Assembly: GCF_011801145.1 (NCBI RefSeq)
Contig: NZ_CP046172.1
Coordinates: 3,658,001-3,722,000 of the forward strand
Direction: 5' to 3'
Length of the DNA stretch: 64,000 nt
Origin: Nocardia arthritidis
GTDB lineage: Bacteria; Actinomycetota; Actinomycetes; Mycobacteriales; Mycobacteriaceae
Part shown: positions 1-10,326 of the stretch, piece by piece
Position numbering within the stretch: position 1 is the first letter of the stretch
Layout: each line of letters starts with the position of its first letter
The notes under the pieces: model-generated
The model's database searches: none
The model's input: only the letters and a program-made list of their open reading frames with translations
Told to the model about the DNA's origin: nothing
Position numbers and translations under genes: made by a program

Positions 1-1157
1 TGAACAAGAAGCGGCAGCTCACCGTCGTCGGCGCCAACGAGCACAACCTGCGGGGCATCGATGTCGCGTTCCCGCTCGGCGTGCTCACCTCGGTCACCGG
101 TGTTTCCGGCTCCGGTAAGTCGACGCTGGTCAACGACATCCTGGCCACCGTGCTGGCCAACCGGCTCAACGGCGCGCGTCAGGTGCCGGGGCGGCACACC
201 AGGGTGAACGGCCTCGACCACCTGGACAAGCTGGTACAGGTGGACCAGTCGCCGATCGGCCGCACCCCCCGCTCGAATCCGGCCACCTACACCGGCGTGT
301 TCGACAAGATCCGCACCCTGTTCGCGGCCACCACCGAGGCCAAGGTACGCGGCTATCAGCCGGGGCGGTTCTCGTTCAACGTGAAAGGCGGCCGCTGCGA
401 GGCATGTTCGGGTGACGGCACGCTGAAGATCGAGATGAACTTCCTGCCGGACGTCTACGTGCCGTGCGAGGTGTGCCACGGCGCCCGGTACAACCGGGAG
501 ACCCTCGAGGTGCACTACAAGGGCAAAACCATCGCCGAGGTGCTCGATATGCCCATCGAGGAGGCGGCCGAATTCTTCGAGCCGGTCACCTCGATCCATC
601 GCTACCTCAAGACGCTGGTCGATGTCGGGCTCGGTTACGTGCGGCTCGGCCAGAGCGCGCCGACGCTGTCGGGCGGTGAGGCGCAGCGGGTGAAGTTGGC
701 CGCGGAACTACAGAAGCGATCCACCGGACGCACCGTCTACATCCTCGACGAGCCGACCACCGGCCTGCACTTCGAGGACATCCGCAAACTGCTCACCGTG
801 ATCAACGGCCTGGTCGACAAGGGCAATACGGTCATCGTGATCGAACACAACCTGGACGTCATCAAAACCTCCGACTGGGTGATCGATATGGGGCCGGAGG
901 GCGGCTCCGGCGGCGGCACCGTGGTGGCCGAGGGCACCCCGGAGGATGTCGGCGAGAACGCGTCCAGCTACACCGGACAGTTCCTGCGCGAGGTGCTGGC
1001 CCAGCCCGCCGCGCCGAAGAAGGTTGCGGCCAAGTCGGCTACGGCGAAGAAGGTCGCGGCCAAGAAGGTTGCGTCCGCGGCCGAGGAGACGCCCGACGCC
1101 GCGGCCGCGGCCAAGGCGGCCAAGCGCGCGTCACGAAAGGCGGCCGCGCTGCGCTGA
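1..1157 (+). CDS. uvrA: UvrA excinuclease ABC subunit A, C-terminal part (5' truncated by window edge)
   Basis: The reading frame is open from base 3, so the gene begins outside the window; this is the second ATPase half of UvrA, the damage-recognition subunit of nucleotide excision repair. Visible are a Walker A (GVSGSGKST), a CxxC...CxxC zinc module (CEAC and CEVC), the ABC signature [12 protein letters not shown], Walker [11 protein letters not shown] and the H-loop VIEHN. After the conserved domain comes a tail of about 50 residues made almost only of Ala and Lys with repeated KKVA(A) units, resembling histone-H1-like tails; it could add nonspecific DNA affinity, which is inference. The position upstream of infC/rpmI/rplT matches mycobacterial gene order. 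Confidence 0.95.
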   Translation, partial: NKKRQLTVVGANEHNLRGIDVAFPLGVLTSVTGVSGSGKSTLVNDILATVLANRLNGARQVPGRHTRVNGLDHLDKLVQVDQSPIGRTPRSNPATYTGVFDKIRTLFAATTEAKVRGYQPGRFSFNVKGGRCEACSGDGTLKIEMNFLPDVYVPCEVCHGARYNRETLEVHYKGKTIAEVLDMPIEEAAEFFEPVTSIHRYLKTLVDVGLGYVRLGQSAPTLSGGEAQRVKLAAELQKRSTGRTVYILDEPTTGLHFEDIRKLLTVINGLVDKGNTVIVIEHNLDVIKTSDWVIDMGPEGGSGGGTVVAEGTPEDVGENASSYTGQFLREVLAQPAAPKKVAAKSATAKKVAAKKVASAAEETPDAAAAAKAAKRASRKAAALR

Positions 1158-1201
1158 TTCGGTTGACGGCGCCGTCCGGTGCGGGCGGCGCCACCGTATT
1201 C

Positions 1202-1918
1202 TCAGCGGTTGGTGACCTGGTCGATCAGCTCGGCGAGCTCCTTCGGCCGGGAGAACTGTGGCCAGTGGCCGGTGGGTAGTTCGAGGTAGTCGGCGTCGAT
1301 CCGCCGCAATTCGTCGAACAGCCAGGACGGTTCGCTCGATTGCAGTTCCCGCCGTACCTGTTCCGGGGTGAACGTGCAGCAGATGACCGTCGACGGGATC
1401 GTCAACCGGTCGGCGTGTTCGCTCAACTTGAGCGGGACGGCCGCGATGGTGGCCGGTTCGGATATCGCGTTGGCGCGCAAGCGTGCGAGCATCGCCTCGT
1501 CGAGTCCGTCGAGCACACCGGGCATCCGCTCGGTGAATTCGGCCCAGCTCGGCAGCTCCCATTCGCGCAGCGCCGGATCCAGTGCCGGATTCACCGCGAA
1601 ACCCTCGTGCGCGGGCGCGGTATCGACATAGACGACGCGCAGGAACCGCTCGGGGGCGATATCCGTTGCGAGATAACCGGTTACGGCCGCGCCGCTGTGC
1701 AATACCAGGATCACCTGCTCGTCTTCGGATACCGCGTCGACGATGCCCTGCGCCTGTTCGTCCAGCGTGACGGTGAGCCGGTCCGGATCGGCCGGGTCCA
1801 TACCGCGCGGTGTATGCGCGATCACCTCGTGCCCGCGGGCCCGCAGTTCGGCGGCCACCTCGTCCCACGCCCACGCGCCGAGCCAGAAACCTGGCACGAG
1901 CAGTATCCGAATTGTCAT
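1202..1918 (-). CDS. alpha/beta-fold hydrolase
   Basis: A 238-residue single-domain alpha/beta hydrolase. It opens directly with the beta-strand and oxyanion motif RILLVPGFWLG, has a nucleophile elbow at LVLHSGAAV (Ser75) and a C-terminal catalytic His in TGHWP (about residue 218). There is no signal peptide, so it is cytoplasmic. The ATG at 1918 was chosen because AGGGG lies 5-6 nt upstream and the fold starts there; a longer in-frame version from 2026 would add 36 non-family residues. It resembles small-molecule esterases or lactonases of actinobacteria; the substrate cannot be read from sequence. It is convergent with uvrA, 44 nt away. Confidence 0.85.
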   Translation of the reverse strand: MTIRILLVPGFWLGAWAWDEVAAELRARGHEVIAHTPRGMDPADPDRLTVTLDEQAQGIVDAVSEDEQVILVLHSGAAVTGYLATDIAPERFLRVVYVDTAPAHEGFAVNPALDPALREWELPSWAEFTERMPGVLDGLDEAMLARLRANAISEPATIAAVPLKLSEHADRLTIPSTVICCTFTPEQVRRELQSSEPSWLFDELRRIDADYLELPTGHWPQFSRPKELAELIDQVTNR

Positions 1919-2039
1919 GATACCCCTGTCATTTCGGTTGATCCCTGCCTTGACCGGCTTATCTGCGGCGCCGAAATCGACGGGACGGGCGCGGTTCGCG
2001 GCCCACCGGCACAACTCGCGATGCACAACGAAACCTCAA

Positions 2040-2057
2040 CCATGACACCGTTCATGG
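2040..2057. promoter_or_regulatory. inverted repeat upstream of the hydrolase
   Basis: CCATGA-6 nt-TCATGG is a perfect 6-bp-arm inverted repeat about 120 bp upstream of the hydrolase start. It lies in the 295-nt stretch 1919-2213, which has no supported gene. It could be an operator; no regulator is adjacent. Confidence 0.25.
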
Positions 2058-2213
2058 CGGACATCGTCGTCGCGGATAGCTCTCGAACCCACATATTTCC
2101 ATCGATTGCCAAGTGCCGCAGGAATTTCGATGGACATAGCCGGTTCAGCGCGAGGGTATTTCGTGGCTATCACGACCTCGGCACGAACTGTTCGAAATGC
2201 GGGCGCGGGCTTA

Positions 2214-2558
2214 TCAGTAGACGGGGCCGGTGTACTTCTCGCCGGGGCCCTTGCCGGGCTCGTCCGGATGCGCGGAGGCCTCGCGGAACGCGCGCTGCAG
2301 CGATTGCAGCCCCTCGCGGATGGGTCCGGCGTGCGGCCCGAGGTATTCCACCGACGCGGTGACCAGTCCGGCCAGCGCCGTGATGACCCGGCGGGCCTCG
2401 TCGAGGTCGCGGTGCGGGCTGTTGTCCGGATCCGGATCGGCCAGGCCGAGCTTCTCCGCCGCCGAACTCATCAGCATCACCGCGGCCCGGCTGATCACCT
2501 CGACCGAGGGGATATCGGCAAGTTCGCGAACATCGGCGTCACTCATGTCCATGAGCAT
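2214..2558 (-). CDS. DUF1844 domain protein
   Basis: A 114-residue soluble, helical acidic protein (VRELADIPSVEVISRAAVMLM... then SLQRAF). It matches the DUF1844 family, which commonly sits just upstream of infC in actinobacteria; function is unknown. The C-terminus is a short Gly/Pro/Lys tail. Three closely spaced in-frame ATGs (2558, 2552, 2546) have no clear ribosome binding site, so the exact start is uncertain; MSDADVRE at 2546 is the most family-like. It is transcribed away from infC, so 2559-2925 is a divergent promoter and leader region. Confidence 0.8.
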   Translation of the reverse strand: MLMDMSDADVRELADIPSVEVISRAAVMLMSSAAEKLGLADPDPDNSPHRDLDEARRVITALAGLVTASVEYLGPHAGPIREGLQSLQRAFREASAHPDEPGKGPGEKYTGPVY

Positions 2559-2725
2559 GGCAAAAGGGTGCGCGGACGGCGTGGCCGGGCCGCCGATTCG
2601 GCGATAGCGGACGTGAATGTTAGACTATCCGGCGACGACCGCCCCAGGCCTGGCTTGGGGCACATAAGTGGAGCCCGACTCCCACCGTTGCCGACGAGCG
2701 ATCGTACAGGTCAAACGGTCCGGTC

Positions 2726-2752
2726 ACCCGCCCTTCCGGGGGCGGGTTTCTT
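2726..2752 (+). terminator. terminator-like hairpin 1 in infC leader
   Basis: ACCCGCCC (2726-2733) pairs perfectly with GGGCGGGT (2740-2747) around a 6-nt loop and is followed by TTCTT. It lies 173 nt upstream of the infC start, so it would act as an attenuator rather than an operon terminator. Confidence 0.6.
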
Positions 2753-2821
2753 GTGCGAGGGATTCTCGATGGAGATCCGCGACGCGCGAGGATCGCGAAT
2801 GCGGTCGGCCGGTCGACATCG

Positions 2822-2857
2822 GGCCCCGAGGCGGTGAAATACCGCACCGGGGCCTTT
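2822..2857 (+). terminator. terminator-like hairpin 2 in infC leader
   Basis: GGCCCCG (2822-2828) pairs with CGGGGCC (2848-2854); an inner GCGGT/ACCGC helix (2831-2835 with 2841-2845) continues the stem; TTT follows. It is the second candidate attenuator, 68 nt upstream of the infC start. Confidence 0.55.
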
Positions 2858-2925
2858 GTGTTGAACAAGGGGTTGCAGTTATTGCGTGCGGTCGTTAGAC
2901 GACACCGCTTGACCTAGGAGGCCCC

Positions 2926-3543
<618 letters not shown>

Positions 3544-3555
3544 TACCGATCAGCA

Positions 3556-3579
3556 CCGGCGGTCGGCGACGACCGCCGG
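3556..3579 (+). promoter_or_regulatory. GNRA-capped hairpin between infC and rpmI
   Basis: CCGGCGGTCG (3556-3565) and CGACCGCCGG (3570-3579) form a perfect 10-bp stem closed by a GCGA tetraloop. There is no U-tract, so it is unlikely to be a terminator. Its place before rpmI suggests mRNA processing or ribosomal-protein control. Confidence 0.5.
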
Positions 3580-3600
3580 CACGACAGATATGAGGAATCC

Positions 3601-3795
3601 ATGCCGAAGATGAAGAGCCACAGCGGCGCCTCGAAGCGTTTCAAGGTTTCGGGCCGTGGCAAGCTGCTGCGCCAGCAGGCGAACCGTCGCCACCTGTTCG
3701 AGCACAAGCCAAGCCGCCGGACTCGTCGTCTGGACGGCACGGAGGTCGTCGCGAAGGCCGACGTCTCCCGCGTGAAGAAGCTGCTCGGTATCTGA
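3601..3795 (+). CDS. rpmI: 50S ribosomal protein L35
   Basis: This 64-residue, strongly basic protein begins [18 protein letters not shown] and has the family's RRTRRL segment. L35 is a structural protein of the large subunit. It starts at ATG 3601 with TGAGGA 4-5 nt upstream. It is the middle gene of the conserved infC-rpmI-rplT operon; 57 nt separate it from infC and 103 nt from rplT, the latter gap being rich in short GC hairpins. Confidence 0.97.
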   Translation: MPKMKSHSGASKRFKVSGRGKLLRQQANRRHLFEHKPSRRTRRLDGTEVVAKADVSRVKKLLGI

Positions 3796-3898
3796 CGCGC
3801 ACAGCGCGGCACCACCGAACAGCACACCGCGCCGGAACTTCCGGCATTCCCGACCAACTCTCGGGCGCCCAGCGCCCCCAGATCGACAGGACTGACCA

Positions 3899-4279
3899 GT
3901 GGCACGCGTCAAAAGGGCCGTGAACGCTCAGAAGAAGCGCCGTTCCATCCTCGAGGCCTCCAAGGGCTACCGCGGGCAGCGCTCGCGGCTGTACCGCAAG
4001 GCCAAGGAGCAGCAGCTGCACTCGCTCACCTACGCCTACCGGGACCGCCGGGCGCGCAAGGGTGACTTCCGCAAGCTGTGGATCGCCCGCATCAACGCGG
4101 CGGCCCGCACCAACGACATCACCTACAACCGCTTCATCCAGGGCCTGAAGGCCGCGGGTGTCGAGGTCGACCGCAAGATCCTGGCCGAGCTCGCCGTCTC
4201 CGACGCCGAGGCGTTCGCCGGCCTGGTCGCGGTGGCCAAGGCGGCGCTGCCGCAGGACGTCAACGCGCCTGCCGCCTGA
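3899..4279 (+). CDS. rplT: 50S ribosomal protein L20
   Basis: A 126-residue basic protein starting at GTG 3899 ([14 protein letters not shown]) with the full L20 pattern: a long basic N-terminal helix ([16 protein letters not shown]) and a globular C-terminal part ([19 protein letters not shown]). L20 is an early 50S assembly protein and, in other bacteria, the autoregulator of this operon, so it is the natural candidate ligand of the infC leader and the infC-rpmI hairpin (inference). Last ribosomal gene of the operon; the methyltransferase start is 10 nt downstream. Confidence 0.97.
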   Translation: MARVKRAVNAQKKRRSILEASKGYRGQRSRLYRKAKEQQLHSLTYAYRDRRARKGDFRKLWIARINAAARTNDITYNRFIQGLKAAGVEVDRKILAELAVSDAEAFAGLVAVAKAALPQDVNAPAA

Positions 4280-4289
4280 TTCGGCCTGC

Positions 4290-5114
4290 GTGACGACAAA
4301 ACATCCGGAACGACCCGCGGACGCGCTCTCCGAGCGCAACCCGCGGGTCGTTTCCGCTGTCAAGCTCCATCGTGCGGCGCAGCGCCGCAAGACCGGCCTC
4401 TTTCTCGCCGAGGGCGCGAATTCCGTTGCGGCGGCGCTGGATACCGAGCGGGTCGCGGAGCTGTTCTACACCGTCGGCGCCGCGGCGCGGGAGACCGAGC
4501 TGGTGGCGGGCGCCGCGGCGGCGGGGGTGCGTACCACACTGGTGAGCGACCGGGCCGCGCAACAGCTGGGGGAGACGGTGACGCCGCCCGGACTCGTCGC
4601 GGTGTGCCATCAGGTGGATGTGCCGCTGGCGCAGGTACTTTCCGGTGCGCCGGACATGCTGGCCGTGCCGGTCGAGATCGCCGACCCGGGTAACGCGGGC
4701 ACGCTCATCCGGGTGGCCGACGCGGTCGGCGCGAACGGTGTGGTGCTGGCCGGTGATTCGGTGGATCCGCACAATGGGAAGTGCGTAAGGTCTTGCGCCG
4801 GAAGCCTTTTCCATGTTCCGGTGGCCCGGGAACGCGATATCGACGCCGTGCTCACCGGTCTGCGTTCGGCGGGGATCACCGTATTGGCCACCACCGCGAA
4901 AGGTGAAGTGGATCTCGACGATTCGGACGAGATCCTGCGCGGGCCGGTGGCCTGGCTGTTCGGCAACGAGGCGCACGGTCTCGACCCGGAGGTGGCGGCG
5001 CGTGCCGATCATCGAGTGCGGATCCCGATTCACGGGCGCGCCGAAAGTTTGAATCTGGCCGCCGCCGCGGCCATCTGCCTGTACGCGAGCGCACGGGTCC
5101 AGCACGCCGAATAG
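4290..5114 (+). CDS. tsnR: SpoU/TrmH-family 2'-O-ribose RNA methyltransferase
   Basis: A 274-residue SPOUT methyltransferase that transfers a methyl group from SAM to a ribose 2'-O, probably in 23S rRNA. The N-terminal part is the RNA-binding substrate domain. The C-terminal trefoil-knot domain has the three family motifs: DPGNAGTLIRVADAVGANGV, WLFGNEAHGL and IPIHGRAESLNLAAAAAIC. GTG 4290 is chosen because it begins the family-like N-terminus and sits 10 nt after rplT, implying co-transcription. The symbol follows the tsnR gene at this locus in mycobacteria; the exact target nucleotide is not known from sequence. Confidence 0.88.
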   Translation: MTTKHPERPADALSERNPRVVSAVKLHRAAQRRKTGLFLAEGANSVAAALDTERVAELFYTVGAAARETELVAGAAAAGVRTTLVSDRAAQQLGETVTPPGLVAVCHQVDVPLAQVLSGAPDMLAVPVEIADPGNAGTLIRVADAVGANGVVLAGDSVDPHNGKCVRSCAGSLFHVPVARERDIDAVLTGLRSAGITVLATTAKGEVDLDDSDEILRGPVAWLFGNEAHGLDPEVAARADHRVRIPIHGRAESLNLAAAAAICLYASARVQHAE

Positions 5115-5152
5115 TTCCGCGGTTCGTTCGCGGGATGCGGTGCCATGCCGAC

Positions 5153-5158
5153 TATGTT
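5153..5158 (+). promoter_or_regulatory. -10 box of a likely leaderless promoter
   Basis: TATGTT ends 6 nt before the ATG at 5165, and no Shine-Dalgarno sequence intervenes. This is the geometry of actinobacterial leaderless genes. Confidence 0.45.
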
Positions 5159-5164
5159 GTGCGG

Positions 5165-5704
5165 ATGGACAGGCGTCGCGTGTTCGGCATCGCCCGGGTC
5201 GGTGGGCATGCGTTTTGGTGGGTCTTCGTGGTGGCGATGATGATCGGCGGCGGGTTCACCTGGCTCGGCACCGAGGCGCGGCGGGCCGGATTCGCCGGTG
5301 TGGGGCGTGAATGCGGTTGGTGGACAAGCGGGTTCGTGACCGGTGTGCCGCGCCGATACGCCGACTACCTGCCGAATGATTCGATCAATGTGCTGACCGA
5401 GCCCGCCACCTATGCGTTGATCGCCTTCGGTCTCGTGGTGCTGGCGGCGGTGGTCGAAGCGGTGCTGTGCCGTCGACTGGTGGCCGGACTGGTCACGGTC
5501 GCGGTGCCATTGGTTTCCGGGGTGGGGATCGCCTTCGCCGCGCATGGATTGGACGCGAGTGTGGAATTCACGCCGATCCTCACCTTGGTGATCGTGCTCG
5601 CGGCGGTCGCGCTGCGCGAGGTATGGATGCGGGCCTTCGCACCTGCGGTACCGATGCCCGTACCGGGGCGCGGTGGCGAAGGCGAATCGCCGGAGGGCGC
5701 GTAG
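5165..5704 (+). CDS. small membrane protein, function unknown
   Basis: A 179-residue protein with four predicted membrane segments: HAFWWVFVVAMMIGGGFTWL near the N-terminus, then YALIAFGLVVLAAVVEAVL, LVAGLVTVAVPLVSGVGIAF and TPILTLVIVLAAVAL. The first extracytoplasmic loop contains a Cys and a Trp pair (ECGWW). The C-terminus is a short Pro/Gly-rich cytoplasmic tail. No catalytic motif is visible. The start is ATG 5165, favoured by the -10 box 6 nt upstream (leaderless). It lies alone between the rRNA methyltransferase and pheS; nothing in the context gives a role. Confidence 0.65.
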   Translation: MDRRRVFGIARVGGHAFWWVFVVAMMIGGGFTWLGTEARRAGFAGVGRECGWWTSGFVTGVPRRYADYLPNDSINVLTEPATYALIAFGLVVLAAVVEAVLCRRLVAGLVTVAVPLVSGVGIAFAAHGLDASVEFTPILTLVIVLAAVALREVWMRAFAPAVPMPVPGRGGEGESPEGA

Positions 5705-7087
<1,383 letters not shown>

Positions 7088-7118
7088 CCTTCCTTCGATC
7101 GAGAGAGCGAAACGTCAA

Positions 7119-9622
7119 GTGCGAGTAGCGCAGTCCTGGCTGACCGAAATCATCCGGCGCACCACCCCCGACTGGTCGGTGACGCCGGAGGAACTCGACG
7201 CCGGCTTCGTCCGGGTCGGCCTGGAGGTCGAGGAGGTCGACAAGCTGCGGCGGGTGCCCGGCAGCGTCCCGAAGCCGCTGGTGGTCGGCCGGGTCGCCGA
7301 GATCACCGAGCTGACCGAGTTCAAGAAGCCGATCCGGTTCTGCAAGGTGGATATCGGTAATCCGGAGCTGCAGGAAATCATTTGCGGCGCAAGGAATTTC
7401 GCGGTCGGCGACCTGGTGGTCGTGGTGTTGCCCGGCGGCGTGCTGCCCGGCGGGTTCGAGATCACCGCGCGTAAGACCTACGGACACGTCTCCAACGGCA
7501 TGATCTGCTCGGTCGCCGAACTCGGCATCGGCAAGGACCATTCCGGCATCCTGGTGCTCGAGCCGGGCACCGCCGAACCGGGCGCCGACGCCAACGAACT
7601 GCTCGGCCTCGACGACACCGTCATCGAGCTGAACATCACCCCCGACCGCGGCTACTGCTTCTCGGTCCGCGGGCTGGCCCGCGAGCTGACCTGCGGATTC
7701 GACCTGGAATACGCCGATCCCGCCGTCCGCTCGCTGCCCGATGCACAGGCCGAGGCCTGGCCGATCAAGGTCGAGCCCAGCTCGCGGTGCACCCGGTTCG
7801 GGGCCCGGCGGGTCACCGGCATCGATCCGAAGGCGGTGAGCCCCTGGTGGTTGCAGCGGCGGCTGCTGCTGTCCGGTGTGCGGCCGATCTCGCCCGCCGT
7901 CGACGTCACCAACTACGTCATGCTCGAACTGGGCCAGCCGCTGCACGCGTGGGACGCGGGCAAGGTGACCGGGACCCTGGTGGTGCGCACCGCGAACAAG
8001 GGGGAGACGCTGCGCACCCTCGACGAGGTCGAGCGCACGCTCGACGCCGAGGACGTGGTGATCGCCGACGATTCGGGCGTGGTCTCGCTGGCCGGTGTGA
8101 TGGGCGGCGCGAGCACCGAGGTGAGCGCCGAAACCACCGATGTGCTGCTCGAGGCCGCCATCTGGAATCCGCTCGCGGTGTACCGCACCGCGCGCAGGCA
8201 CAAGCTGGTTTCGGAGGCGGGTAAGCGCTACGAGCGCGTCGTCGATCCGGAGATCAATATCGCCGCGCTCGATCGCGCCGCCACGCTGCTCGCCGAAATC
8301 GCCGGTGGCACCGTGGAATCCGAGCTCACCGATATCCGGCTGCCGCTGCCGCCGGTGGAGCCGATCCGGATCGATATCGATCTCGCGGACCGGGTCGCCG
8401 GGGTCACCTACCCGACCGGGACGTCGGCGCGGCGGCTGGCGCAGATCGGCTGCCACGTCGAGGTCGGGGTCAACGAGGAGACCGGGCACGGTCAGTTGGT
8501 CGTCACCCCGCCGAGCTGGCGGCCCGACCTGGCCCAGCCCGCCGATCTGGTGGAGGAGGTGCTTCGGCTCGAGGGGCTGGAGCAGATTCCGTCGGTGATC
8601 CCGACGGCGCCCGCCGGGCGTGGTCTCACCGCGGCGCAACGCCGTCGCCGCGCGGTGAGCCGCGCGCTGGCCTTCTCGGGTGCGATCGAGGTGCCGCCGC
8701 CGGTGTTCCTGCCCGCCGGCGTCTTCGATGTGTGGGGTCTGGACGCCGACGATTCGCGCCGCAACACCACCAAGGTGCTGAACCCGCTCGACGCCGAGCG
8801 GCCCGAGCTGGCCACCACGCTGCTGCCCGGTCTGCTGGAGGTGGCGCAGCGCAATATCTCCAGGGGCGCAAGGGATCTCACCATCTACGGCATCGCCCAG
8901 GTGGTGCTGCCCGGTCCGAACACCCGCCCGGTCGCCGAACTGCCGGTGGACCGCCGCCCGACCGACGCCCAAATCGCGGAACTGCTCGACTCGCTGCCCG
9001 CGCAGCCCGTGCACGTCGGCGCGGTGCTCACCGGCCGCCGCGATCCGCGCGGACCGTGGGGCAGGGCCGTGCCGCCGAGGCCGCCGACGCGTTCGCGCTG
9101 GCCGACGCGATCGGCGATGCGGCGGGCGTCAGCATCGAGCGCCGCCCCGCCGCGCACCTGCCGTGGCATCCGGGCCGCTGCGCCGAGCTGGTGGTGGACG
9201 GCGTCGTCGTCGGATATGCCGGTGAATTGCATCCGGCGGTGCTGGAACGGTCCGGTCTGCCGCCGCGCACCTGCGCGCTCGAACTCGATCTCGACGCCCT
9301 GCCGCTGCGCGAATCCCGGCCGGTCCCAACGGTTTCCCCGTTCCCGGCGGTGCTGCAGGACGTCTCGGTGAGCGTTCCGCGCACTATCCCGGCCGCCTCG
9401 GTCGAATCGGCACTGCGCGCCGGCGGCGGCGAACTCCTCGAGGACATCGCCCTCTTCGACGTCTACGAGGGCGCTCAGGTGGGTGAGGGCCGCAAGTCCC
9501 TCACCTACGCACTGCGCTTCCGCGCGACGGATCGCACCCTGACCGAGGACGAGGCCAGCGCCGCCCGCGACGCCGCGGTCGCCTCGGCCGCGGAATCCGT
9601 TGGGGCCGTGCTGCGTTCCTGA
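7119..9622 (+). CDS. pheT: phenylalanyl-tRNA synthetase beta subunit, frame interrupted once near 9057-9062
   Basis: PheT, about 834 residues if read through, close to the usual bacterial length. From GTG 7119 come the EMAP-like tRNA-binding domain, the B3/B4 editing domain, B5 and the core. The frame then jumps by -1 at a run of four Gs (9058-9061). Upstream codons read ...GPWG, and the downstream frame continues ...[10 protein letters not shown] through the core into the FDX-ACB anticodon-binding domain ending [11 protein letters not shown] at 9622. In the first frame translation would run out of frame to 9371 and lose the C-terminal ~185 residues. Because pheT is essential, a one-base deletion in the assembly is the likeliest cause; a real mutation or -1 slippage are alternatives. 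Confidence 0.9.
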
Positions 9623-9629
9623 AAGCTCA

Positions 9630-9659
9630 CCCGGGCCCGGCGTCGATGCCGGACCCGGG
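9630..9659 (+). terminator. pheST terminator hairpin
   Basis: CCCGGGCCCGGC (9630-9641) pairs with GCCGGACCCGGG (9648-9659) with one mismatch, around a 6-nt loop. It lies 8 nt after the pheT stop. There is no U-tract, as is common for actinobacterial hairpins. Confidence 0.6.
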
Positions 9660-9825
9660 CGAACGGTGCCGGGTTGCTCAGGCGCGGTTTCGCGCGATGG
9701 CCCCCTGTCAACCCGGCGGAAAGCCGGAATCCGGCTTCGCACCGATCAGCGGTTCGATCCGGACAACGGCGGATGTATCGCGGTCTGTGTCCCGGCGTTC
9801 ACCGTGACGGCGTGAGATACGAGTC

Positions 9826-10155
9826 TCAGTACTCGCGACCTGCCGTGCGGACATAGTGGTCGCGGTCGAGGGGGACCAGGTAGTCGCGACCGGCTGGGGC
9901 GAAGTGGTCGCGATCAGCTGGGGCGAAGTGGTCGCGGTCGGCCGGGGCGAGATAGTCGCGACCCACGGGTGCGTAGTGGTCGCGGTCGGTGATTCGGGTG
10001 CCGTCGGGTTGGACGGTGATTCGGGTGCCGTCGATCCCGATGCCGGGACTACTGTCGGCTTGGGCTGGTGCGGCGGCGAGCAATAGTCCCGTCAGCACGC
10101 CGATGCCGACGAGATACGTTGTGCGAGTTCGGATATTCGTTCTCATGGCTTCCAT
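9826..10155 (-). CDS. secreted protein with octapeptide repeats
   Basis: A 109-residue exported protein. Residues ~1-34 are a signal peptide (basic start, then YLVGIGVLTGLLLAAAPAQA). A DGTRIT unit occurs twice (42-47, 51-56), followed by six consecutive 8-residue units of pattern [DG]RD[HY][YFL][AV]Px (residues 57-104) and a terminal AGREY. The repeats are rich in Asp, Arg, His and Tyr and could bind metal or polyanions; no family was recognised. ATG 10155 is preferred; ATG 10146 is possible but its GGAAG would be only 2 nt away. It is divergent from the serine hydrolase at 10327. Confidence 0.6.
   Translation of the reverse strand: MEAMRTNIRTRTTYLVGIGVLTGLLLAAAPAQADSSPGIGIDGTRITVQPDGTRITDRDHYAPVGRDYLAPADRDHFAPADRDHFAPAGRDYLVPLDRDHYVRTAGREY
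9844..9987 (-). repeat. six 24-nt tandem repeats in the secreted protein
   Basis: The stretch is exactly 6 x 24 nt and encodes DRDHYAPV, GRDYLAPA, DRDHFAPA, DRDHFAPA, GRDYLVPL and DRDHYVRT. On the + strand it appears as repeated GTGGTCGCG/GTAGTCGCG. It is coding and in frame, with no spacer diversity, so it is not a CRISPR array. Confidence 0.85.
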
Positions 10156-10326
10156 ACTCGGGTCCGGTGCGATCCGGGTGATAGGTCGACGATTCACTGG
10201 ATGAAACGCGGCCACGGATCGCCTGGGGTGAGCCATCGCCGAGTGTCATTGATCGACCCGCGATGGTTGCTCGTCGACAGTATGTCTGCGAAAACGGTTG
10301 GTAGTCCGTTTCGCAGAGGGGGAGCG

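Larger units (their letters stand above)
2621..2925 (+). promoter_or_regulatory. infC promoter and long structured leader
   Basis: TAGACT at 2621-2626 is a plausible -10 box, which would give a transcript with a leader of about 290 nt before infC. The leader holds a GCCCCA/TGGGGC hairpin at 2641-2661 and two terminator-like hairpins (listed separately), then TAGGAGG at 2915-2921. A leader with stacked hairpins before the infC-rpmI-rplT operon suggests attenuation by a ribosomal protein (L20 in other bacteria) or by translation state. That is inference, and no named riboswitch class was recognised. Confidence 0.5.

Noticed and set aside
9050..9075. programmed -1 frameshift in pheT
   Set aside because: No classical slippery heptamer or downstream pseudoknot is evident, and PheT is not known to use frameshifting; an indel is simpler.
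9844..9987. possible CRISPR-like repeat array
   Set aside because: The period is 24 nt with no spacers, and it is in frame within a signal-peptide protein.
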